From Microdon myrmicae (lineage: Eukaryota > Arthropoda > Insecta > Diptera > Syrphidae), in NCBI GenBank assembly GCA_963931805.1, contig OZ007496.1, positions 176,433,601-176,497,600 of the forward strand: a stretch of 64,000 nucleotides of DNA, given 5' to 3'. The notes beneath the pieces were generated by a model. It saw only the letters and a list, made by a program, of their open reading frames with translations. It did not search any database and was not told where the DNA came from. Both the position numbers and the translations under genes were made by a program. Below are positions 55,508 to 64,000 of the stretch, piece by piece (position 1 is the stretch's first letter; each line of letters starts with the position of its first letter).

Positions 55508-55910
55508 TTGTGCGAGTTTCCAATTGGCCAATGACCCAAGTCGTCGTATAAATGGACAAACAATCTGTGCAGCTGCAGCTACTCTGAATGATGCCCTTCT
55601 TCCCATTTCATTTTGTTCGATCTTCGTTGCCACGGCCAGGCAACACGAAACATCACGCGCCATCGCAGAGATCCTCTCTGATTGGTCACCGCATCAGTAA
55701 CTTGTGCGAGTATCCGATCGGCCAATGACCCAAGTCACCCTATCGATTAACAAACAATCTGTGCAGCTGCAGCTACTCTGAATGATGCCCTTCTTCCCGT
55801 TTCCTTTTGTTCGATTTTCGTTGCCATGGCCAGGCAACACGAAACATCATGCACCCTCGCCGCGATCAATCCAGAGAGATCCTCTCTGATTGACCACCGC
55901 ATGAGTAACT
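55508..55910. repeat. ~195-bp tandem duplication inside G element 6
   Basis: TTGGCCAATGACCCAAGTCG / ATCGGCCAATGACCCAAGTC starts two successive units that share AACAATCTGTGCAGCTGCAG and the following text through the CATCGCAGAGATCC-type stretch. Confidence 0.88.
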
Positions 55911-56132
55911 TCAGGTGGCTATCGAAAAGACTAAAACTCACCCTTAGAGGATGGCGGACTCTTACGGATCAGTTTTTGGTGAGTGGTCTTACAACCTCCG
56001 CAGTGTGCACACCGTCGAGTCAGCTTTGCAAGTTTCGATCGGAGTCGTTATGCAACCCCCGTGGCATACCCACAACACAAGTCGAGTGTAGTATCATCAA
56101 GTGTTACAGTCTTATGGTCCGTGTTATAATAT

Positions 56133-56330
56133 ATCCTTATTGTCCGCGTAATAATATGTTATTCCTCTTACATACAATACCAGAGAATGTGGAGCATATA
56201 AACAATAGACAAACGATCAATATTCGATGGACACCCGCACCTTATTGTCCGCGTAATAAGATATTATTTCTCTTACATACAATACCAGTGAATGTTGGTA
56301 CTGAGTTTTAAATTAAAAATAAATATTTTG
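56133..56330. repeat. ~107-bp tandem duplication inside G element 6
   Basis: TTATTGTCCGCGTAATAA followed by CTCTTACATACAATACCAG occurs twice; an ATATAAACAATAGAC phrase recurs after each. Confidence 0.85.
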
Positions 56331-56566
56331 TTACATGAATGTAGAACATATAAACAATAGACACATAATCAAATTCAATTGTCACCCACATCAAGCCAAA
56401 GAAAAAGACATATCAAAAACAAAACCTACAGTGAATTTTCATTTAAACCACTTTTATGGATCCTTGGATATATTGATCGACGCGTGATCGGCGGAAGAAG
56501 TGTTTTGGGAGTTTTGGTGAACAAGTTCCCCTGCTGGCACATCAACATATAATAACCCCACATGGT

Positions 56567-57093
56567 TAAGAAGAATAATGATGAGTGGCGATGACATGAC
56601 AAAGATGCTAAATGCAGTCACTATACCTGTTCAGTCCCTAATAGCATCTACATGAATTTTGATACAAGTTGCAAGGTTGTCCTATTTATACGAAGCTATA
56701 TATCACTAAGTCTCATCATCAAATTGCAGTAGCCCCACAATGTATTTCTAAAACAGCTGTTACATCGCTGTTCGGACTATTTGAGTTCAAGGTGATGACT
56801 TTTGACTTAGGGAATGCAACACAGATTTTCCAGAGATATATAGACTCAGCACTGAGAGGTTTTGATTTTTGCTATGCATACATCGATGGCATTCTTATAC
56901 CATCGAAAACCACCGATGAACATCGCTCTCATTGGAGACAGTTTTTCGAACGCCTATGAGAGTTTGGCTTAGGGACATGATGAGAAGTTAGAACCAACTT
57001 AGTGGGGTTACAGTGTTTACGGAATTACTCTCTATTTATGGTGCAGTAAGGTACTTTCGCCACATGATTAAAGGACGACATCTCACAATCCAT
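56567..57093 (+). pseudogene. Ty3/gypsy remnant: reverse transcriptase
   Basis: From 56,567: NNDEWR, LNAVTIP, then (56,669-56,959) LYITKSHHQIAVAPQCIS and KTAVTSLFGLFEFKVMTFDL, RYIDSALRGFDFCYAYIDGI. The catalytic YIDD is YIDG here. Near 57,035-57,093 RNase H-like text appears (AVRYFRHMIKGRHLTIH). A 14-bp target duplication then marks the insertion of an RTE 3' end. Inactive. Confidence 0.87.
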
Positions 57094-57311
57094 ACCGTGC
57101 ATAGAATTCTTGACGGTAAGCGGGAAATAGACCGACAGGACGGCCGCGACGGAGATGGGAGGACAATGTTAGGTTAGACCTCAAGGAGATCGGATCAGAT
57201 GGTTGAACGTGGAAGGAGAGCGCACGGGACAGGGAACAATGGCGGAGTCGAGACGGTGAAGTCATGAACTTTCGGGTTCCTACAGGCCAGTAAATAGTAA
57301 TATAGTATAGT
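57094..57311 (+). mobile_element. 3' end of RTE-like family inserted in gypsy
   Basis: A 218-bp insertion flanked by a perfect 14-bp duplication ATCTCACAATCCAT (57,080-57,093 and 57,312-57,325). It encodes the last part of the RTE-like protein and its 3' text with CGGGTTCCTACAGGCCAGTA. A heavily 5'-truncated retroposed copy. Confidence 0.92.
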
Positions 57312-57325
57312 ATCTCACAATCCAT

Positions 57326-57997
57326 TGGTCTACACCTAAAACGGGAAGGGCATCTCCACGTCAAAAACGACAACTTGATTTCATTGGGCAATTCTGGACC
57401 AAAATCGAAATTCCTTTGATAACGACGATTTAACGAAGGTACAACAGGATCGCAATCAGTTATATTCCTTATTAAAAACGGAGGAATCTTTGTGTGGTCA
57501 CAAATTATTAAAAACTTTACAAATTTGGATGGAATTTGTATATAGTCTCAATATGCTAAGGTATCTAGGCACAACCTGTTGCAAGACACATTTCCAGCAT
57601 CCCAAGGCACGCTTCGCTCATGTCTCCATTGGCATAAGTGGCCCACTACCGAAATCGAAGGATCTTCATATATTCCGACGATGATAGATCGTTTCATAAG
57701 ATGGCGGGAAGCAATACCATTGCGAATTAGTTAGAATTGAGAGTTTCACAAAAGCGTTTTATTTAAACTGGGATGCACGTTTAGGAGTTTCACAAACGCT
57801 CACTTCATCAACAGTTCGAGGCCAGCATATTTAAATATACACCTAACTTCCTCGGTTGCCATATGAACAACGGCTTATCCTCTATCAGCGAATTGAATGA
57901 TCGAACGTTAGCACAGATTATTAAAGGCCTCAAGAATGTATCATAACGAAAAAGTATGGTTAGACGCTCTGCCCGCTCTCTTGGGCTTAAGAACTAG
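57326..57997 (+). pseudogene. Ty3/gypsy remnant: RNase H end and integrase
   Basis: After the insertion: SPRQKRQLDFIG-type text, then DDDLTKVQQDRNQLYSLLKT, and (57,600-57,720) RFAHVSIGISGPLPKSKD. There the integrase Asp of the usual HVHIDIVGPLP is lost (VSIGISG), followed by MIDRFIRWREAIPL. Further on comes MYHNEKVWLDALPALLGLRT, interrupted by G element 7 after LRT. Frames change several times; inactive. Confidence 0.87.
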
Positions 57998-59492
57998 GGT
58001 GGGGTTTCTCTATTCTACATGGAGAACCAACCCACAAATTCCAACCACAATTTTTACCTTATTTCGACCGCTTTCAGCGCGTCATTCCTATCTATTCCCC
58101 CTAAATGCTATTCTCCTGTGTTGTATTCCAGAATACTACCCTTATTAAATTTAACACTGAATCTCCTAACACATCCTTAAAAACTTCACTTAACATATAT
58201 TACATTCTCACTTCATACATACCATTCATAAACATTCACAATATTACCAGTTACAGCACACTTAATAACCTGCACCTTTTTATTTATTCAAAACATAGTA
58301 ACTTGGATTTTCGTCCAAATTGATTCATGTGAAAAGTCACAGAGAAAAAATAGAAATAGAAAAAATTCAGTTCGGACAGTTCAGTTCAGACAAAAAAAGA
58401 AGTTCTGAAAAGAATATACAGTTCATAGAAAAAGATACAGAGAGAAATAGAATAGATTAATAGAGAAGCAGTTATTAGAATAGAAATAATGAATTAAAAT
58501 TATTAAATTCGTAATTTGGAGAAAATAAGAATCAGAACATTCTGGTAAGCAATCGAATTTTTGTATTCTTTGCCAATTGTAAAATTACAAACCAAGATTA
58601 AATAAAAATAAGAAAAACAACAAAGAAAACTCACAGAAGAGTAAAAGAAGAATCTTGAGTTTTAATTAATATTAATAGATTAAAAATAAAAGGTCCACGC
58701 TCTTCCCTCAACCGAGGAAGCACGGCGGCGGACGTACAACACCTGAAATAATATGTTTTCCCCAAGGACGCGTAGCTAAACCCATTATTCTTTGCAGATA
58801 ATGCATAATTGAGTTTAGCTAACATTTTCGCCATACGGCAATACTATTCCTCTAACCATGAGATTTCCACCGGAAATCCCATTCGTATTGGTTAGCAACA
58901 ACCAAGACGCGGTTGCGTCATCATTCATTGGCTTGGGTAATTACCAACACGCTTAGAGTTTTTTCCACGGTACCGTTTCCCTAGCCGATGTAGCGTCCTA
59001 TCGATTTTCATCGGATCATCCATTCGCTTGGAATCAATGATCTCTTTTTGCAGGTGAATAGCACCAGCTAAATTTTCCTCTCTTTCGCAATTCTGTCTTT
59101 CCATAGTTCAATGCTCTCTGACTACACCATAGTCGTAACACTGGGTCAGTAGGTCATGTCAGTAACAGCAGTTGATACCAACACACACAACCAAAACTAC
59201 CTCGAGATCGCACTACATCGTGTTTCTGTTCTCTCATTCTCCACGTTCGTCAATGACCGATTAACCGAAGTTACCACACTTCGACGAGCGTGACGCTGAG
59301 AGAGCGGAAAGTGTGGTCTCTTTTGGTTGTCCTGTTTTATTAAATTAAAATAAAGAACATAAAAAAAAGCAACAAAATAAAACAGTGTTTTCGTTTCCTT
59401 TTTTTCCTCGGTGAACAATTTTTGACGGCGTAAGTGTTGGCGGGTGAAATGAATACTTGCCATACGTTGGCATCCATACTTCTACCCCCACA
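57998..59492 (+). mobile_element. G element 7 (LTR-like, hairpin end at left)
   Basis: 1,495 bp, flanked by CTAG (57,994-57,997 and 59,493-59,496). Left end reads GGTGGGGTTTCTC (expected T changed to G) and then GGAGAACC, a stem with one bulged T. Right end TACCCCCACA. It splits the gypsy integrase: LGLRT on the left and IKEDLGASRTELI on the right. The first 150 bp are similar to G elements 2 and 6. Interior AT-rich; no protein recognised. Confidence 0.88.
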
Positions 59493-59496
59493 CTAG

Positions 59497-59720
59497 CATT
59501 AAAGAAGATTTGGGAGCGTCAAGAACAGAATTAATTTGCTTTTTCAGGGGGAATTCTTTGTGGATAGTGAGTTTCTTCATAAAAAAATTCTAAGTGAAAT
59601 TTACGCTATTTCCTCGGTCACGGCCGCAATACAACCGACGTTAATCATTTCCCCATAGGCTTGGTTATTCTTATCCTGTCTACGCCAATGTTGCTGCAGC
59701 TGCTGTGAGAATTAACATTA
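59497..59720 (+). pseudogene. Ty3/gypsy remnant: integrase C-terminal part
   Basis: The text KEDLGASRTELI continues the integrase directly after the G element, followed by VDSEFLHKKI-like and EIYAISSVTAAIQPT-like text. It decays soon after; no 3' LTR is recognised. Confidence 0.75.
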
Positions 59721-61316
59721 AAACTTGTGATTCTTTTTCATTGGACATCCGCAAATGATTGGCGATGGGGAGATTGGATATCTATAAATGAATGGCGACT
59801 CGTCTCTCGGAAGAAATTAAAGATAAATTCGAAGAATATTTACGCCGAGGAGTTCTGGCCAAAAAATGTCCGAATGTTATTTGAGTGGTAAATTCAATAT
59901 TCAAACAAATAAACAAAGAGGCAGTTGAATTGACTGACAAAGACACGCAAAGTTATTCAGTACTTTGACGATGTGCATTGCAGTGCTGCGTAAGGGGCTG
60001 CAATATTCCAATGGATGTCTTGGAATGAAACTAGGTTATGGATTATGTTGACACCGAGTATAATCTGGAAGGACAAGTTGCATGGCGATCTATTATATGT
60101 ACTATATAAACAACGCGATTGTTAAAGTTGGCAATGAATGAGTAGTTACTCTAAAAATCGCAACAAGTCAACTTTTCTTCTTTTATTATTCCAATACTAC
60201 TCTTTTCGCTCTTCCCTTTTTAGTCAACCATGTCGATTCATCTGATATCGCTCTAAATCATAAACTACAACCCGTAATCAGATTAAAGACACCATCAGAC
60301 ATAATAATTCGAAATTCGATAAGGTTGAATATCGTTTCTAGCCCCTGTAGCTTACAGCAATTCATGTTTTGAATAAAATCATCTTCATCTTAATTAACAA
60401 CTCTCTACCACAAGTATGCCTTCGTATAGTCCATATATTCTACACTATATATCTTTCCATTTTATCTATTTTGAATGTGTGTACTCGAATGCAATTTAAA
60501 AATACATTGCCTAGAACTGATTACTTTCCCCAACACAAGTCTCAGTATACACTGCAGACGGGCGTGCTACGAGGAGCAGGTTGAAATGTCAACACTTTCA
60601 CCTTAATTTAATTTATGCCTACAGTTGCGAACGTTTTCTATTAGCAATTTCCAATTAAAGTCCGCACAGGTGCCCTCGTCATCTTCAAGAATGAAGCCAA
60701 AAGTATCACAGGAAATCCTGAATGATGCTGAACAATTTCGCAAGAATCGGGTAAAGGACTCCTTCAGTTTGTTTGCAAAAGTAATTAAAGAACTCAACCA
60801 AGTACAATATTGTGGAAGTATAAGGCAACTTACATTCGTGTAAGTGATAACAATTCCCTTTAATGTCGATTGCTTTTTCAATTAGTTCATTGTAGGGCAG
60901 GGGCGACGCCACTGCCAACCATATGCGGGGTGTATAAAAAAGAAAATCACCGAACTCAAAAAGTGAATAATGTAATAGTGACTGTTGCATAAATGTGTAT
61001 TATCTGGTTGAAGGAATGAACTGAGAATTATATAAATGAAATTATTTTTTCTCGACCCATCAACTAAGCTCCGAACAGTGGTCAAGAGTTTTCTCCCAAA
61101 TATGATATATCACTAAATAGTTTGATCTACATATGTAATTTCAAACATAACACAAAAACGTTACCAACGCAGACATAGAGGCGGTCTAAATTGATTGGGT
61201 GATATATTTATTGATCAGTTGACTGGTTGATTAATTGGTAATCTGGTGAACTATCGGGCAAACACTTAGATCGCCTGATTGACCGATCTGTTGGACGTTC
61301 GACTGATTGATTGATT
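59721..61316. other. unassigned spacer
   Basis: No recognised element. A 92-codon minus ORF (60,603-60,881) is open on both strands and not convincing. A run of degenerate GATTGATTGATT units starts near 61,190 and leads into the duplicated segment described below. Confidence 0.45.
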
Positions 61317-61320
61317 AGTT

Positions 61321-62629
61321 TGTGACGGTTCCGCCAAACCCCTACGGTTCGTCTTCCTAAAAAACACCCATAACTCTATCCATGAACATAATTTCGCTAA
61401 TACAATAGCATTAGCACCTTAAATGCTTTACGCATCTAGGATTATCTAAGGTATAATCTAAAAAGCCCCTGGAAAAGAGAATTCTTACCTGCATGCATAA
61501 CTTAGCATTTAAAATCCTCTATAAGAGTTCTCTCCAAGCTTATCATAAATTCCCTGAAAGAAAATTCATCGGTTCATGTATAATACAACCGCATAATCAG
61601 GAAACCTTACCCTTGAGTTGGCTTATCCCGGCTTTATCATGTGTATCATAAATCACCAGACAAACACATTCGCTGGCGACCTACACCCAAGGGACCAAAA
61701 CAAATACACGCATTTCTTGGCACCAATTAAATCCTACAGCATAAGCAAATGCAAATAGGAATTCAAGACTTACCCTTACCGGTGATGTCATAAACACCAT
61801 TTCCTGGTAATCTAGCCAAAACCCATTAACACATTTTCTTCGATGCGCCCGTTCTATTTATTTAGCCACACATCTCAAAAAAAGATCCAATTAGCATCCG
61901 ACGGGTTTCGGTTTTGTTTGCTTTACCAGACTCGCATCCCATGAATGCACCTCTTCCCTCTCTTTGTTTAGATTCCTTCCCATGGCTTTTGATCCATAAA
62001 AGAACCAGTGTACCGTGGCGATCTTCTGTATGAGATCTGTTGGTTACCCCAAAGAGAGACTTTAAGTCTCTCTTGGAACAGGAAATGCATCCTTAATTTA
62101 AGAGAGCCAGTTTTACTGGCTGAATTTCTTTCGACAACGATTAAATATCGTTGAGTCGTTTTCCATCCGTTGACCACGCTGGTCACATGCCGCTCCCGCT
62201 GTCTGTAGCGCTGCGAACACGCGATAATACCCGGAGTCGTGAGAGGTGTTTCGAACTTGTCGGTTTTCAATTGTTTGGCGAGTTTGTGCTGCAGTTCGTT
62301 TGAGATAGTGAAAAAAGAATTTATAAGTGAGAAAAGTAACTTTATTTTAAAACAATGAACACTAAATTGCTGTGGAGCGGTGCACTCTTTGCACTGGTCG
62401 CCATCGTCGTTGCTGATGTCCCCACAATAAAAAAAACATTAATTAATTAACCAACAATCGAGTGTTTTATTTTTACTTGTGTGATCGTGTTAGTGTTTCT
62501 CCTTACTCCCGGTTGTGGACAAACGTGGCGGCGTTTCGTTCCTTTACTCGGCGGAACTTTAGTGACAGTCGGATGGGGATAGGAGTGAACCGAGTGTCCG
62601 TGTTTGGCACAATACTCGTAATCCCCACA
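61321..62629 (+). mobile_element. G element 8 (LTR-like, hairpin end at left)
   Basis: 1,309 bp, TGTGACGGTTCC... to ...AATCCCCACA, flanked by AGTT (61,317-61,320 and 62,630-62,633). The empty site is visible at 63,125-63,145 in the duplicated flank. It shares diverged interior text with G element 5, including an antisense cassette of 65 nt (61,489-61,553) bounded on minus by TTTCAG and GTAAGAATTC. Confidence 0.9.
62355..62450 (+). CDS. small ORF with signal-peptide-like sequence inside G element 8
   Basis: 31 codons, MNTKLLWSGALFALVAIVVA followed by DVPTIKK and a short tail before TAA. The first 20 residues have a basic n-region, a 13-residue hydrophobic core and an A-D junction typical of a cleavable secretion signal. 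An initiator-like GCAGTTCGTTTG precedes it by about 65 bp. It may be the leader exon of a captured host gene, an element-encoded peptide or chance. There is no good splice donor after the signal. Confidence 0.4.
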   Translation: MNTKLLWSGALFALVAIVVADVPTIKKTLIN

Positions 62630-63345
62630 AGTTTGTGGGTTGATTGGTTGAACTAATGACTTACTGACTAACTAAGAGGGAGATTGCTTGACGTGGTGCC
62701 TGTATGTGTGATTCGTATTTTTTGTTGTTTCCTTGATTGATTGTTCGGTGATGAATGAAAAGGCATTTATTTATTTCACCAAGATTGCTGAAAATCCATC
62801 TTAATAATGCATGTTCTTGGTGTCGCTTTGTATGTCATCATCATCATCGGCACTATAACCGGGATCCGGGTTTGGTCTTATTCAGCAAGTCTCTACACCG
62901 GTCCCGATCTCGATGCCATCCAGTTTTGCACTCCCAGGCACTGAGCGTCCTAGTCTACGCCATCCCTCCATCCCAGACAAGGTCTGCAGTGCTGTCGCAT
63001 TCCATACATCCTGCCCCAAAGGTCTTTCCGGACAGGCGCTCCTCTTCGCTCATTCGAGCTAGATGTCCCTCCCCATCGGAGTCTACCGAGCTTGATTTGT
63101 CTTACAACATTGGCCGCTTGACTGATTGATTGATTAATTTGTGGGTTGATTGGTTTGGACTTACTAAGTGGGAGATTGGTTGACGTGGAGCCTGTATGGT
63201 CGATTCATATTTTTCGTTGTTTGCTTGATTGATTGTTCGCGAATTGAATGAAAAGGCTTTTATCTATTTCACCCAGATTGCTGAGAAGCCTTATTTTAAT
63301 ACAGCATTGATTTCAGTTCTTGGTGTCGCTTTGCATATGGTCGAT
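62630..63345. repeat. direct duplication of a ~210-bp segment
   Basis: TTTGTGGGTTGATTGGTT... through TTCTTGGTGTCGCTTTG occurs at 62,632-62,834 and 63,136-63,340, both preceded by GATTGATTGATTA. One copy carries G element 8 at its left border, and an RTE-like 3' end lies between the copies. Confidence 0.85.
62837..63113 (-). mobile_element. 3' end of the RTE-like family of 4.1 kb
   Basis: Matches 4,118-4,400 (TCATCATCATCGGCACTATA on plus, then the C-terminal coding region with frameshifts). A 5'-truncated insertion whose ATC-rich tail is at the left. Confidence 0.88.
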
Positions 63346-63647
63346 CAAATAAGAGAGAGATGTTCGGATGGCATTATAGCGTTGTTTAATTGGATTGGAT
63401 TTAAAATAAGCAAAAGTGTCTAGCTTATTTTAAATCCAATATCACTGTCGAAAATAAATATACTAGCAAAATATATCAATAGTCCAATTTCTTCAAGTAT
63501 ATATTTTGCATTAGTTTTCGCCCAGTTATATTCATTGGTATTGCGTGTTATACTCCTGTAACCATTCCCAATTCGTGATCAATTTGTTCGTGCTTCAGTA
63601 TGAGGGCATTACCATTGAAAATTATTATTATTTTTTTACAGTTAATT
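63346..63647. other. unassigned spacer
   Basis: Contains an inverted pair around 63,394-63,440 (GGATTTAAAATAAGC / GCTTATTTTAAATCC) that could form a hairpin. No gene. Confidence 0.5.
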
Positions 63648-63651
63648 ACCT

Positions 63652-64000
63652 TGTGGCGGTTCTACGAACCACACAATCCACTATTGGTCGAGATGTCGTC
63701 GTTCCACCAAGGAACACACTCACCTATAGGTAAATTACCTTGTCCACAGACACGTGTCCTTAAAAGTCTTCCACCATACCTGAAACGAAGGTAACATACA
63801 TCTTGGAGGCAACTACCCCACGTGCCCACAGACACGTGGGTCACAAGTCCGACCAATCGTCCTACGCCTGCACGACGATCAAGGGACACAATAAACGGAC
63901 AAACATTGCCTTTCCAAGGACATTTAACGCATCGTCCTAAATTCCTAAAAATAATTATATACATCATACAGGCATCGTAAATTCGAAAACCTGATCGGCG
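63652..64000 (+). mobile_element. G element 9 (LTR-like, left part; runs off the window)
   Basis: Starts TGTGGCGGTTCTACGAACCA after ACCT. The end palindrome GGTTC-TAC-GAACC sits where the other G elements have their hairpin. The other end lies outside the window, so the duplication cannot be tested. Confidence 0.68.

Larger units (their letters stand above)
54936..56562 (+). mobile_element. G element 6 (LTR-like, hairpin end at left)
   Basis: 1,627 bp, TGTGGGGGTTCTC... to ...AATAACCCCACA, flanked by TGGT (54,932-54,935 and 56,563-56,566). It splits gypsy between protease linker and RT; the gypsy sense resumes as KKNNDEWR and LNAVTIP. The left end forms GGTTCTC / GAGAACC, a 7-bp stem with an 11-nt loop. 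The interior contains tandem duplications but no recognisable protein. Confidence 0.88.

Noticed and set aside
60603..60881. Minus ORF (92 codons) as a Harbinger-type nuclease fragment
   Set aside because: A short resemblance around FTRFLRNCSASF is too weak, the plus strand is open too, and no catalytic motif or neighbour supports it.
1..64000. CRISPR array, bacterial operon, prophage or rRNA
   Set aside because: No regularly spaced short repeats with unique spacers, no prokaryotic gene clusters and no rRNA text. The content is eukaryotic transposons throughout.

Overview
This 64 kb window looks like repeat-dominated euchromatin or pericentromeric DNA of an insect, most likely a fly. The evidence is the mix of element families (non-LTR retrotransposons of R1-, Jockey- and RTE-like type, mariner, a Helitron, Ty3/gypsy, many solo LTR-like pieces), the AT-rich spacers and the long TA microsatellites. 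The species cannot be fixed from the sequence. There is no bacterial operon, rRNA, CRISPR array or convincing tRNA. No complete host gene is recognisable; a few exon-like islands on the minus strand (22.1-24.9 kb and 53.3-54.0 kb) are the only host-gene candidates.

Layout. 0-4.1 kb: mostly unassigned, with one proline-rich minus ORF. 4.1-7.2 kb: two decayed non-LTR elements on minus, cut by a Tc1/mariner-like fragment. 7.7-8.9 kb: a 466-bp unit in tandem. 10.6-11.0 kb: a solo LTR carrying heat-shock-type elements, with a relative at 52.9 kb. 11.3-16.95 kb: a Jockey/CR1-like element in two opposed halves, each split by a large LTR-like insertion. 17-21.7 kb: an almost full-length R1-like element. 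22-26 kb: exon-like minus ORFs and spacer. 26.2-28.0 kb: a truncated Jockey-like copy interrupted twice by the same ~260-bp repeat. 28.8-43.9 kb: two near-identical Helitrons placed head to head at 34,962/34,963. The minus one is split by an LTR-like insertion. The plus one is split by a complete mariner (36,095-37,386, TA duplication) and by a full-length Jockey-like element (37,602-43,618, 13-bp duplication). 46.3-51.2 kb: an RTE-like element split by two LTR-like insertions. 51.3-52.3 kb: Jockey and mariner fragments around another ~260-bp repeat. 54.0-59.7 kb: a decayed Ty3/gypsy element split by two LTR-like insertions and an RTE 3' end. 61.3-64.0 kb: two more LTR-like insertions and a segmental duplication.

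The most interesting pattern is a family of 1.2-1.8 kb insertions, here called G elements. There are eight complete copies and one running off the right edge. Each begins TGTGG or close to it, ends CCACA or close to it, and is flanked by a 4-bp target duplication (six perfect, two with one mismatch). Just inside one end each carries a palindrome or stem-loop whose sequence differs between copies while the pairing is mostly kept. In most cases both halves of the interrupted host element can be recognised, so the boundaries are well supported. No copy has a recognisable retroelement coding region. Several carry splice-like cassettes on the strand that reads toward the hairpin. They may be solo LTRs of an unusual retrotransposon or a non-autonomous element of an undescribed type.

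The nesting gives a relative history: Gypsy, RTE-like, Jockey-like and Helitron copies are older, and G elements, the mariner and the full-length Jockey-like element inserted into them later.
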